This document shows, one piece after another, positions 48,117 to 56,899 of a stretch of 64,000 bases of DNA (the stretch's first letter is position 1; each line of letters opens with the position of its first letter). The stretch comes from Mycobacterium sp. SMC-2 (GTDB lineage Bacteria > Actinomycetota > Actinomycetes > Mycobacteriales > Mycobacteriaceae): positions 992,001-1,056,000 of the forward strand of contig NZ_CP079863.1 of the NCBI RefSeq assembly GCF_025263485.1, read 5' to 3'. The translations under genes were made by a program, and so were the position numbers. The notes beneath the pieces were generated by a model, which ran no database searches, had not been told where the DNA came from, and saw only the letters and a program-made list of their open reading frames with translations.

Positions 48117-48770
48117 ATGTCAAATTGGTTGCGGGACGCCGCTACGGGCGTCGATTCAAGGCGATCATTGTCTGGGCGCGCCCGGACGCGGCGGTGGCAG
48201 CGCCTCGTCGAGGTGTTCCCGTCGCTGTCTGAAATGCGAGTGCTGGACCTCGGTGGGACGCCCGAGGCGTGGCGACTTGCACCGGTGCGGCCCAAGTCGG
48301 TCACCACGGTAAACCTGCTGCCGCCGGAGTCCGTGGGCGAGGGCATCGTCACGGTCCGCGGGGACGCGTGTGACCTGCCCGGCGCGGTCGCGCGCGACCA
48401 CTTCGACCTTGTCTACTCCAATTCGCTGATCGAACACGTGGGCGGTCACGCGCGCCGGCAACGACTCGCGGACAACGTCCACTCCCTCGCCGACCGCCAT
48501 TGGGTGCAGACACCGTACCGATACTTTCCGATCGAACCGCACTGGCTCTTTCCGGGCATGCAATGGCTGCCGTACGAGGCGCGGGTTCAGATATCGATGC
48601 GCTGGCACCGTGGCTACATTCGTACCTACTCTCGGGAAGAGGCGCAGGAACAGGTCGACGAGATCGATCTGATCGGCATTTCGCAGATGCGTCGATATTT
48701 CCCGTCATCCGTCATCTGGTACGAACGATTCGCCGGTTTGATCAAGTCTCTGATCGCCATTCGGGCCTGA
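48117..48770 (+). CDS. SAM methyltransferase (type 11-like)
   Basis: A 217-residue protein with MRVLDLGGTPEAWRLAPVRP as SAM motif, then GDACDLPGAVARDHFDLVYS and NSLIEHVGGHARRQRLADNV. The C-terminal half (WVQTPYRYFPIEPHWLFPGM) is typical of methyltransferases in lipopolysaccharide or capsule loci. It is in an apparent operon with the previous methyltransferase. Downstream lies the 13E12 element in the opposite direction. Confidence 0.78.
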   Translation: MSNWLRDAATGVDSRRSLSGRARTRRWQRLVEVFPSLSEMRVLDLGGTPEAWRLAPVRPKSVTTVNLLPPESVGEGIVTVRGDACDLPGAVARDHFDLVYSNSLIEHVGGHARRQRLADNVHSLADRHWVQTPYRYFPIEPHWLFPGMQWLPYEARVQISMRWHRGYIRTYSREEAQEQVDEIDLIGISQMRRYFPSSVIWYERFAGLIKSLIAIRA

Positions 48771-48879
48771 CCGTGGTTGCGTCGCTTTAGTTTGTGCGCC
48801 CTCAAATCACTTGCGCCACTTGGCTCAATTAGCGCGCACTGTCGCCGCGGGTGTGGTGACCGGCCCGGTAGCCGAGTAG

Positions 48880-50139
48880 TTAGTTGGGTGTTGGTGGTGG
48901 TTGGGGTTGGAAGGGGTCGTACCACCACCATTGGGCGCGTTCGCCGGTGGGTCCGGGGCAGGGTGGCACGGCGGGTGGGGGTTGGGTGGGTGGGCGGGCC
49001 AGTGATCCCGGGCTCAGTGCTTGGCCGGCGTCGTCGGTGACGGTGAGAGTGTGTGCGGGTCCGGTGATGGTGATGACGCCGCGGTGGTGCGACCGGTGAT
49101 GATAGGGACAGACCAAAACGAGGTTGGCCAGCTCGGTGGGGCCGCCGTCTTCCCAGTGCCGGATGTGATGGGCGTGCAGGCCCCGGGTGGCGCCGCAACC
49201 GGGAACCACGCACATGCGGTCGCGATACTCCAGCGCGCGGCGCAACCGCCGGTTGATCACCCGGCTGGCCCGGCCGGCGCCGATGACCTGACCGTCGCGT
49301 TCGAACCACACCTCAGCCGTGGCATCACAGGTCAAATATTGGCGTTCGGCGTCGGACAGCAGCGGGCCCAGATGCAGCGCGGCGGCGCGCTGGGCCACGT
49401 CGAGGTGCACCACCACGGTGGTGTGCTGCCCGTGGGGCCGGCGGGTGGCCTCGGCATCCCACCCGGCCTCGACCAGGCGCAGAAACGCCTCGAGGGTGCC
49501 CGGCAACGGCGGCCGCTGATCGGAGGCGCCCTGGCCGTTGTCGTGGTCGTGTTTCCATTCGGCGATCAGCGCCTCACGATGAGAGGCCAAGGCGGCGTCG
49601 AACGTCGCCGCGTCGGGCTGCGCAAGGGTGATCCGGTAGCAGCTGAACTGCTCGTCGGGGGTGGTCGTGGTGATCGAGGGCTGCGGTTGCGGCCGGGAAT
49701 CGGGGTCGGGTCGCGGTTCGAGCTTGACCGCGGTGCGCAGCTGGGTGACCGTGGCGACGTGCGCCAGCTGCGCGTAGTGCTCATCAGATCCCTCACCGGC
49801 GCGCCCCGCGATGACGCCGACCTGATCCAGCGACAGCCGACCCTCTCGCATGCCCGCAGCACAGCGCGGAAACTCCTCCAGCCGGCTCGCGACGGTGGCG
49901 ATCGTCTGCGCATTGGCCGGCGAGCAGCCCGTCGTCCAGGCCACCAACGCCGGCACCGAGCGCGCCCCCGTGCCTCCCCACAACTGCTCACGATCGATCT
50001 CGGCGACAATCCCCACGATGCGCCCATCGATGGCGTTACGCTGACCGGTCAACTCCGCCAACTCCTCGAACAACCCCTCAAGGCGCTCTTTAGGACCCAC
50101 CACCACGGCCTCAGCAGATGCGGTCGAAGACATAACCAC
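48880..50139 (-). CDS. 13E12-family protein with DUF222 and HNH nuclease domain
   Basis: A 419-residue protein of the mycobacterial 13E12 repeat family. The N-terminal DUF222 domain (about 15-260) includes AELTGQRNAIDGRIVGIVAE and GRLSLDQVGVIAGRAGEGSD. The HNH domain is near the C-terminus: CVVPGCGATRGLHAHHIRHW and NLVLVCPYHHRSHH, with the zinc cysteines. A Pro-rich tail follows. These genes occur in several copies per genome and behave like mobile or phage-linked units. It sits between two methyltransferase genes of the polysaccharide locus and probably has no role there. GTG 50139 or ATG 50133 can be the start. Confidence 0.88.
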   Translation of the reverse strand: MVMSSTASAEAVVVGPKERLEGLFEELAELTGQRNAIDGRIVGIVAEIDREQLWGGTGARSVPALVAWTTGCSPANAQTIATVASRLEEFPRCAAGMREGRLSLDQVGVIAGRAGEGSDEHYAQLAHVATVTQLRTAVKLEPRPDPDSRPQPQPSITTTTPDEQFSCYRITLAQPDAATFDAALASHREALIAEWKHDHDNGQGASDQRPPLPGTLEAFLRLVEAGWDAEATRRPHGQHTTVVVHLDVAQRAAALHLGPLLSDAERQYLTCDATAEVWFERDGQVIGAGRASRVINRRLRRALEYRDRMCVVPGCGATRGLHAHHIRHWEDGGPTELANLVLVCPYHHRSHHRGVITITGPAHTLTVTDDAGQALSPGSLARPPTQPPPAVPPCPGPTGERAQWWWYDPFQPQPPPTPN

Positions 50140-50147
50140 ATCAAAGC

Positions 50148-50171
50148 AGCCGGGTACGACAACTCCCGGCT
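50148..50171. repeat. Hairpin at the edge of the 13E12 element
   Basis: AGCCGGG, ten bases, CCCGGCT form a seven-base inverted repeat nine bases upstream of the 13E12 start. It could be an operator or part of the element's end; no matching copy was found at the other side. Confidence 0.4.
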
Positions 50172-50336
50172 ACCCAATCCACCGCGGGGAGTGGCCGGCA
50201 GCAGTGGCAAAGCCGGACAGCCTCATTGGCCACCAAACGCTGCCCACCGCAGCCATCAGCACCACCACCTGCGCGCCGCCGCTGGCACCGTCGAGCATGC
50301 CCTTGGGGCCGTGTGCCGATTTATCTACGGAGTGAC

Positions 50337-51083
50337 CTATTTTTCGAGGCGGGCAGACTCTGGCTTACGTATTACGTAGGTGAGGTTATTGTGCCGCCAC
50401 GCCAGCGCCCCAAAAGACAAGGCCCACAGGAATTTCGCGTATGCCCGGGTTACCCGGACCCGAGCACCCGCGCCGCGCACATAGTAGGTGTGGCCGCGCT
50501 CTTCGAGGATCGAGCATCCGTGTCTGGTGCAGAAGTCGCGCATGCCGTCGCGGGAGAGCAGGGGCGCATAGTAGGTGGGAAACGGTGAGTGGCCGGGCTT
50601 TCCGGCATCCGGGTAACGAACGAAGTACCGGTAGTAGGCGACGTGCACCCAGAAGGGCACGTGTCTGGCGGTCCAGCCGTACACGGAATCCCGATCCGGG
50701 ATACGCAGCACCAGAAGCCCTCCCGGCTTGAGCCCGTTGAGCATGTTGACGAGCGCGCCTTCGGCGTCGGGGATGTGCTCGAGGACGAACGAGTTGTAGA
50801 TGACGTCGTAGCGGCTGGGCTCGATGGTTGCCGGCACCGTAAGGTCGCCGATGAGCGCCTCGTCCAGGTCTCTCTTCGTCTCGATGCGGCTTTGGAGTGC
50901 ATCCGGGTCGATGTCGATACCCGTCAACCGGTGGTCGACGCCGTCGAGGTCGAGTGGCCAGTCAAGCCCGCAGCCGGCTTCCAGGATCTCCAGCGGGCCA
51001 CCAAGACCTCTGATGGCCGACGAGACGAGCGTCACCTCCTCGCTCCAGCTGTCGACGGTTTCCAACTTCGACCGGGTCCTCAC
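50337..51083 (-). CDS. SAM methyltransferase (type 11-like)
   Basis: A 248-residue methyltransferase: EILEAGCGLDWPLDLDGVDH (motif I), LTGIDIDPDALQSRIETKRD, then RYDVIYNSFVLEHIPDAEGA and GLLVLRIPDRDSVYGWTARH. The C-terminal part is Arg/Tyr-rich (YYVRGAGARVRVTRAYAKFL). Its start overlaps the stop of the FkbM gene upstream by four bases, so both are made together. The acceptor is unknown and probably a sugar. Confidence 0.8.
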   Translation of the reverse strand: MRTRSKLETVDSWSEEVTLVSSAIRGLGGPLEILEAGCGLDWPLDLDGVDHRLTGIDIDPDALQSRIETKRDLDEALIGDLTVPATIEPSRYDVIYNSFVLEHIPDAEGALVNMLNGLKPGGLLVLRIPDRDSVYGWTARHVPFWVHVAYYRYFVRYPDAGKPGHSPFPTYYAPLLSRDGMRDFCTRHGCSILEERGHTYYVRGAGARVRVTRAYAKFLWALSFGALAWRHNNLTYVIRKPESARLEK

Positions 51084-52084
51084 TTGGCCCTCCGCAACTT
51101 TCGTTGGCGGACGGCTTCGGGCGCCTCACCCGTGGCCCTAACCCGAACCCGCGCTGCCCGATTGGCCCATGCGCTAGCTCGGTACCTCAGCCGCGCCATG
51201 CAGTATTGGGCCCACCAGAGCGCTCTTTTGTAACCGACTGCACTCCGACAGATCTCCAGGTAGCGTTGCGAACTCCCGGCCTCCACCGCCTGCCTGTCCT
51301 CCAACAACCGCACACACCGAAATGCCAAGTCGAACGAGCCATAGCAGTGATGCGCGATCATCGCCAAGTGCTTCAACTGTTCGTCGCTCATCCCGTCCGG
51401 GTGGACGAAGTCCCGCACATAGACGACATCGGTCTCCAAGATCTGGTTCAGCGGTCGGTAGGGATCGCCGAGCACAAAGTCACCGATCACCCACTTCTTC
51501 ACGTCGCCGGAAATGCAGTGGGGAACAAACCCCTGACGTCGCAGCTCCAAATCGATCTCCCCGAACGGGGGCTGGTCTTGATACACGGTGATGAAAGAAA
51601 CCTCGGTCTGAATGGCCACCGCTCCCGCGAGCTTCGTCCGCCCGTTCTGGAATACGGCCAGTTCCCCGCCCTGGATGTCGATCTTGAGCAAATCGAGGTG
51701 CTCAATCTCGTCGATGTCATCGAGCCGATGGGTGTCGATGGGAACGCGCGCGACCACGTCACCGAACCCATCGAAGAGGGTGAACAGCCCTTGCGTCAGC
51801 AGGTCGGGCTCGAGCAGGCTGGTCATCGCACCCGGTGGCGGACAGACCTTCAGGGTCTGGGGCTTTCCGTCGCCCAGCGCGTACGGCAGGTAGCGCTCGT
51901 ACGGGCCGCATGTGTCTTGCAACTCGCGCAACGCCTCGCGCCCCGGCTCGAAACCCGTCAGGTGACATAGGCCGGCATTGAGCATCGGTGTGTAGGGCCA
52001 GTCGCCGCAGCTCCGGCTCGCCCCGACATCCACGACGTGGGTGAGGCGTGCCGGGGCGAGGAGGTCCCGTACCGTGCTAGTCAA
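51080..52084 (-). CDS. FkbM family methyltransferase
   Basis: A 334-residue protein with the FkbM SAM motif THVVDVGASRSCGDWPYTPM and the hallmark LDLLKIDIQGGELAVFQNGR. The C-terminal 110 residues (KHLAMIAHHCYGSFDLAFRC and on) are an extra helical part not needed for catalysis. It is the first gene of a two-gene unit with the next methyltransferase. A role in sugar O-methylation is inferred. Confidence 0.84.
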   Translation of the reverse strand: MTSTVRDLLAPARLTHVVDVGASRSCGDWPYTPMLNAGLCHLTGFEPGREALRELQDTCGPYERYLPYALGDGKPQTLKVCPPPGAMTSLLEPDLLTQGLFTLFDGFGDVVARVPIDTHRLDDIDEIEHLDLLKIDIQGGELAVFQNGRTKLAGAVAIQTEVSFITVYQDQPPFGEIDLELRRQGFVPHCISGDVKKWVIGDFVLGDPYRPLNQILETDVVYVRDFVHPDGMSDEQLKHLAMIAHHCYGSFDLAFRCVRLLEDRQAVEAGSSQRYLEICRSAVGYKRALWWAQYCMARLRYRASAWANRAARVRVRATGEAPEAVRQRKLRRAK

Positions 52085-52441
52085 CGCGCCACCGCCGTAT
52101 GCCCGTACCGTCCGGGCGCTTTCACGGCGCGCCGGCCGGTCCGCCCGCCCGAAATGCCCTGTGGGAAGCGGTCAGTGCGCATCGGCGGTGTCAATCGCGG
52201 CCGCCAACCTAGACTGCGAAGGTTCACTTCTCTGCTCTGACACCCCCTTCTGCGTAGGCCGGTTCACCGGCGCCTTCGTACATCGCCACGGGCCCCGCAC
52301 CGCGCACCGGGCTCGACCATGGTGCCGAAAGCGAGCACCGATTCACCATACCGAGCGACCCGTCGGGAAGATGGCCGATCGCGAGGCGAGACATCAAACC
52401 GCGGGCCCGGACCCCGCAGCGGTGGCTACAGTTTTACGGGT
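52085..52441. other. Intergenic region between divergent FkbM and deacetylase genes (357 bp)
   Basis: No credible gene is seen. An open frame runs in from 52319 to the deacetylase start, but its first 41 codons are of mixed, unconserved character. The region should contain two divergent promoters. No dyad of the GGGCACT type occurs here. Confidence 0.55.
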
Positions 52442-53509
52442 ATGGCAAGACTTCGAGACCTCGTGCCGCCCGCGAACCGCGCGGCCGTCAAGAACTTTGC
52501 GGCCGGACTGCTGTGTGCCGTCGGGGTTCCGGCGCTTGCCCGGCGGCGACATCGCGACCTGCTCGCCATCCTGATGTATCACGGTGTGGAGGATGAACCG
52601 CTCTCGCCGGCCTGCTGGCATGTGCTCGGGTTGGAGCTGTACCGCCGTCAACTCGAGTACGTGCGCAAGCACTTCAACGTCCTGCCGCTGGAGGAGGCCC
52701 TCGATCGCCTTGCGGCGGGAACATTGCCGGCGCGCGCCGTGGCGATCACGTTCGATGACGGCACCCGCAACCTCGCCACGCACGCCGTGTCGGTGTTGCG
52801 CGATCTGAAGCTGCCCGCGGCGATGTTCCTGGCGACCGGCCCGATGGGCAGCGGCGAAACCTTGTGGCCCGACCGGCTCTGGCTGGCGATCGCCCGCACC
52901 ACCGCAACCGAGGTCGATCTGACCGAACTGGGACTGGGCACGTGTTCGCTCGACGGCACGGCCGACCGGGGTCAGGTCTACGCGACCGCGGTCGAGCGGC
53001 TGAAAGAGCTGGCCGACGAGCGGCGGATCGCGGTGTTGGACAAGGTTCTCGGCGCGTTGGGCCACCGAGACGGCGGCGACAGCGGTCCGTTCCGGATGCT
53101 CTCCTGGGACGACGCGCGCGAGATCGTCAGCGACGGCCTGGTGACGCTGTATCCGCACTCGGTGACCCACCCCATCCTGGCCCGCTGCAGCGATGACAAG
53201 GTCGAGCGGGAGATCGCGGATTCCTGCGCGGCGATCGAGCGTGAGACAGGCAGGGCGCCAAGGGTATTCGCTTACCCGAATGGCCGGGCGCAGGATTTCG
53301 ACGCCCGCGCCAAGAATGTGCTGCGCGGTCGTGGCGTGCGCTGGGCGTTGACGGGCGCAGCGGGATTCGCCGATCGCCGCCGCGACCCGCTGGAGTTGCC
53401 GCGACTGGCGGTGGGCAGCGATACGTCCTTCGACTACTTTCGGCTCATGGTTTCCGGCGGGCTTCCGCGTCGCTATGGCGGCACCCGCGGGATGGCCACC
53501 GCGGGCTGA
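52442..53509 (+). CDS. Polysaccharide deacetylase (NodB/CE4 family)
   Basis: A 355-residue CE4 enzyme, which removes N- or O-acetyl groups from glycans using a metal ion. Motif 1 is AVAITFDDGTRN (Asp-Asp), motif 2 is HSVTHPIL (the two metal His) and motif 3 is RVFAYPNGRAQDF. ILMYHGVEDEPLSP at the N-terminus is usual for capsule-type deacetylases. No signal peptide is obvious; a weakly hydrophobic N-terminal part (AAGLLCAVGVPALARRR) could anchor it. ATG 52442 is the conserved start. Its 3' end overlaps the convergent GT4 gene by 65 bases. Confidence 0.87.
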   Translation: MARLRDLVPPANRAAVKNFAAGLLCAVGVPALARRRHRDLLAILMYHGVEDEPLSPACWHVLGLELYRRQLEYVRKHFNVLPLEEALDRLAAGTLPARAVAITFDDGTRNLATHAVSVLRDLKLPAAMFLATGPMGSGETLWPDRLWLAIARTTATEVDLTELGLGTCSLDGTADRGQVYATAVERLKELADERRIAVLDKVLGALGHRDGGDSGPFRMLSWDDAREIVSDGLVTLYPHSVTHPILARCSDDKVEREIADSCAAIERETGRAPRVFAYPNGRAQDFDARAKNVLRGRGVRWALTGAAGFADRRRDPLELPRLAVGSDTSFDYFRLMVSGGLPRRYGGTRGMATAG

Positions 53510-54644
53510 GGGCCCGGCGTCGCCGCGACGCGGCAGCGAGCCACACGTCATGCAGGGCGTCCCGCCAGCGGTCGACGTCGAACTCGGCGGCGCGCGCGTG
53601 GGCGGCCGCGGCGAGGCGATTACGCAGTTCGGTATCGACGATGAGATTCTGCAGCGCCGCCGCCAATTGCTCAGGGTCGCCGGGCCTGACCAGCACGCCG
53701 TTCACCTGATCCGTCACCACTTCCGGTATCGCGCCCACCGCGGTGGTCACCGGTACCACGCCATTGGCCATCGCCTCCAGCACCGCCATCGGAAGGCCCT
53801 CGCTGTAGCTGGGCAACAGCAAGATCGCCGATTCGGCCAACAGCCGGTCCCTCTCCGCAGGGTCGACCCAGCCGCGGACCTCGACGGTGTCGTCGAGTGC
53901 GTAGGCGCGGACACGCTCACGCACCTGCTCCACCTCCCCGTCACCGGCCAGTGTGACCCGCAGATCGGCCCGAATGTCGCTGGGCAGCAAGCTGATCGCG
54001 CGGACAAGGTCGTAGCTGCCCTTGTTGGCGCCCAGCCTGCCCAGCGACAATGCCCGCAACGGCCGGCCGGTGCGGGGCGACGGCGCGACGGCAGGCATGA
54101 CCACGGGGTTGTACAGGATTCGCGCATGCGAGTCGTCGAATCCGAGCCTGGTGGAGGCTGCCACCACATGAGATTCACCGAGCAGCACCACATAGTCGGC
54201 GCGCAGCGCCGCCCGTACGGCGCGGCGCAGCGGCGACGGCAGCCCGTCGAACCAGGTGAAGAAGTGCGAGCTGTGGCAGTGGATGATCGTCGGGATGCCG
54301 CACATTCGCGCGACGAACAACGGTAGGGACTTTCGAACGACGCTGCCGCGCAACGAGAAGTGGACGTAGAGTACGTCGACGAAGCCGAACAACACCAGGG
54401 CCGACGCCTTGAGCATGCCCGAGACTCCCGTCCAGAACCAGATGGGCAGGGTGTCGTCGACATAGGTGGGTACGAGGCGGATGCGGAACCGCGGATCGGT
54501 GTCCTCAATCAGCAGTCGCATCACCGCCGCCATGCCGCCGCGGCTGTTTGGCCCGGTCGGCGCGGTCCCGACGGTCAGCACTCGGATCGGATAGCGAACC
54601 GGCCCCGATGCAGGCAACTTTCTGCCTACCGGCATGGCAGCCAT
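53445..54644 (-). CDS. GT4 family glycosyltransferase
   Basis: A 399-residue GT-B enzyme. The N-terminal loop is VLTVGTAPTGPNSRGGMAAV. The nucleotide-sugar site includes ALSLGRLGANKGSYDLVRAI and the E-x7-E motif YSEGLPMAVLEAMANG. It is a paralogue of the GT4 at 46020-47138. The C-terminal 25 residues (SRRRRALSPRWPSRG...) are encoded by DNA that also codes for the end of the deacetylase, and their Arg-rich character suggests a late extension of the frame. The start is ATG 54644; ATG 54635 is possible. Confidence 0.85.
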   Translation of the reverse strand: MAAMPVGRKLPASGPVRYPIRVLTVGTAPTGPNSRGGMAAVMRLLIEDTDPRFRIRLVPTYVDDTLPIWFWTGVSGMLKASALVLFGFVDVLYVHFSLRGSVVRKSLPLFVARMCGIPTIIHCHSSHFFTWFDGLPSPLRRAVRAALRADYVVLLGESHVVAASTRLGFDDSHARILYNPVVMPAVAPSPRTGRPLRALSLGRLGANKGSYDLVRAISLLPSDIRADLRVTLAGDGEVEQVRERVRAYALDDTVEVRGWVDPAERDRLLAESAILLLPSYSEGLPMAVLEAMANGVVPVTTAVGAIPEVVTDQVNGVLVRPGDPEQLAAALQNLIVDTELRNRLAAAAHARAAEFDVDRWRDALHDVWLAAASRRRRALSPRWPSRGCRHSDAEARRKP

Positions 54645-54856
54645 ACGTTCTCGCCTGACAGTGGCTCGGGCACGGACGGCCTCCTCGTCCCAGTCCGCTG
54701 CAGTCCCGGGCGGGCGCGTGATCCGCCCTCCGCCGGGATGTTGGCGTCAGCGGCAACCTTAGCAAACGGCGCAGTGGTGCTGCTGACATCGGTCCGGTTG
54801 TGACAGGGTCCTTCACCCATGGTGATTCGGGTCTTTATGCCCTTGAACGGGCTCCG

Positions 54857-54878
54857 CTAACGCATAACATTCCGTTAG
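54857..54878. promoter_or_regulatory. Palindromic site at the start of the BcsB-like gene
   Basis: CTAACG-N10-CGTTAG (54857-54862 and 54873-54878) is a perfect six-base dyad spaced by one helical turn. It ends on the G of the favoured GTG start (54878), so it could be an operator covering the transcription or translation start. Confidence 0.5.
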
Positions 54879-56881
54879 TGTTCGGAAAGTCTGTGGGCCG
54901 ATTTGTGGCGCTGGTCAGCGTGGTCGGATTCCTGGCCGTCAGCGCCCCGGCATCGTGGGCCGAGCCCACCGAACCGGGTACAACGACGGAGCCCGCCGCG
55001 CCGGGTCCGGTGAGGACCTCGTTCACCCTGGCGACGAGCGACCTCGGATATGGCTCCGCCTTGTCGTTCTACGGCCTGCAGGGCGTCGTGCAGCTAACCG
55101 TGCCGGTCCCGCAGGGGCTGACGCCGGCCGTGTTGAACGCGACCGTCCAACCGCCCGTCAATCTGCGCTCGGGCGTAATCATCGTGTCGCAGGCCGAGCG
55201 CGAATTCGCGAGGGTGAACGTGCCCACCAACGATCAGGCGCCGATCGTAATCCCGTTGGCCGGAGCGGAAGTGGTCAATGACTCGGTGACGGTGACGCTG
55301 CGTGCTTACCTGGTGCCGCTCGACGGATACTGCGTCTACCCGTGGAGCCCGTTGCGGCTGACCAACGCAACGGTCGGCTACACCGGGGTCGAACAGCCGC
55401 CCACCACGGTGGCCCATTTCCTGCCGCCGGTCCTGCGCAAGCTGACCATCTTTGTGCCGCGGTCGCCGTCGGTGGCCGAGTCCGACACGACGGTTCAACT
55501 GGCCGCCGCCACGGCGGCGCACTACGGCCAACAGGCCCCCGAGATCGCGGTCGTTCCGCTGGCCGACGGACAGACGGCCCCGCCGACGCCGCCGCGACCG
55601 CAAGAACGCCAGATCGTCGTCAAAGAGGGACCGGACAGCGGGCTTTCCCTGCAAGGCGCCACCGACCTGCCGTGGCTGGTGATCTCGGGACCCCTCGGGT
55701 CGGCCGCGGAGCCGGACATGGCTCTGCTCTTCGGCAATCTGTCCCAGCTGGCCGTTGCCTCCAAGGTCGTGGCGGGAACACTGAAGTTCAGCCCCCGACT
55801 GCCCGACGACGTGGCCACGCTGCGCGAGCTCGGTCAACCGGGCCTGAATTCCGTTGCGCTGCAACCCCGGCTCTCCATCGCACTGGACCAGACCCGGTTC
55901 GGCCGATCGATCCACGCGGTGCGGGTACATCTGAAGGGCTCTTACTCCCCGTTGCCGAATACCGGCGGTCAGATCCAGGCCACGGTCGGCACCGAAACCA
56001 TCGACAGCTGGCCGGCCGACGGCCACGGCGCCATCGACCGTTGGATCGACATCCCGGATCGGCTCCTGCAGCGCTGGACGGGTCTCGATGTGACACTGGA
56101 CGTTGCGGGCAACGTCGGACGGTGCGGGGATTTCTATACCGCCGGCGCCGGCGACCACATGTTCACGCTGACCATCAACGGCGACAGCACCGTGCAGAGC
56201 AGCCCGGCTACGCCACCGGTTCCGGACGGCCTGCGATCGGTGCCGCAAGCGCTGATGCCCCAGATCCAGGTGGGCATCGAGCCACGCTCCTTCGATGACA
56301 CCGCCCGCGCCGCCCGCATCGTCGTAGGCCTGCAGCGAATCAGCTCGATACCGATCGTGACCACCGTGGTGAGCGCGCAACAGGCCATCGATTCGTCGAA
56401 GCCCGCGATAGTGATTGCGGCCGACGGGTGGAAACATTCCGATATTCCGCTTCCGGTGGCCGCGGAGTCCAGCGGGCGGATCACCGTCAACGCCCTGCAG
56501 TCCGACGGCAAGCCCGCCACCCTCACGCTGGATCCGGAACTGCGGTTCGCAACCCTCCAAACGGTTGTCAATCGCGGCCGCACACTTCTGGTCGCGACGT
56601 CCAACGGCGCGACCGCCCAACTCGACGTGCTCCTCAAATGGCTGGACAGCGATGCCAAACGCTGGCAGGGGCTCAGGGGCGTCGCGTTGGTGTCCGTACC
56701 CGGAGAAGACCCGGTGGTGGTCGATCGCCCGGATGTCGCCACGGCAGCTCCGTCCGCAACGTTCGAGGGTCCCTGGGGATCGAAATGGCTCTGGTGGTTT
56801 GGCGGAGCGTGGCTTGCCGTGGCCGTCATCGGTGCGGCGGTGATCCTGCTGCGCAGCCGGCGCCGATCGCGGCACGGCTGA
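54878..56881 (+). CDS. BcsB-like secreted, membrane-anchored glycan-export protein
   Basis: About 667 residues. A signal peptide (FGKSVGRFVALVSVVGFLAV, cleaved after ASWA), a long outside region and one C-terminal membrane helix (about 632-655, LWWFGGAWLAVAVIGAAVIL) followed by Arg-rich residues. The order of beta-rich domains (FYGLQGVVQLTVPVPQGLTP, later KGSYSPLPNTGGQIQATVGT) resembles BcsB, the periplasmic partner of cellulose synthase. No BcsA gene is in the window. GTG 54878 gives a normal signal peptide; the frame stays open back to 54800 (GTG) and GTG 54893 is another option. The following methyltransferase starts 18 bases later. Confidence 0.6.
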   Translation: MFGKSVGRFVALVSVVGFLAVSAPASWAEPTEPGTTTEPAAPGPVRTSFTLATSDLGYGSALSFYGLQGVVQLTVPVPQGLTPAVLNATVQPPVNLRSGVIIVSQAEREFARVNVPTNDQAPIVIPLAGAEVVNDSVTVTLRAYLVPLDGYCVYPWSPLRLTNATVGYTGVEQPPTTVAHFLPPVLRKLTIFVPRSPSVAESDTTVQLAAATAAHYGQQAPEIAVVPLADGQTAPPTPPRPQERQIVVKEGPDSGLSLQGATDLPWLVISGPLGSAAEPDMALLFGNLSQLAVASKVVAGTLKFSPRLPDDVATLRELGQPGLNSVALQPRLSIALDQTRFGRSIHAVRVHLKGSYSPLPNTGGQIQATVGTETIDSWPADGHGAIDRWIDIPDRLLQRWTGLDVTLDVAGNVGRCGDFYTAGAGDHMFTLTINGDSTVQSSPATPPVPDGLRSVPQALMPQIQVGIEPRSFDDTARAARIVVGLQRISSIPIVTTVVSAQQAIDSSKPAIVIAADGWKHSDIPLPVAAESSGRITVNALQSDGKPATLTLDPELRFATLQTVVNRGRTLLVATSNGATAQLDVLLKWLDSDAKRWQGLRGVALVSVPGEDPVVVDRPDVATAAPSATFEGPWGSKWLWWFGGAWLAVAVIGAAVILLRSRRRSRHG

Positions 56882-56899
56882 CGCGGGGAATATCGTTGT

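Noticed and set aside
50140..50336. Terminal inverted repeats of the 13E12 element
   Set aside because: A hairpin is present on this side only; I found no matching sequence at 48771-48879.
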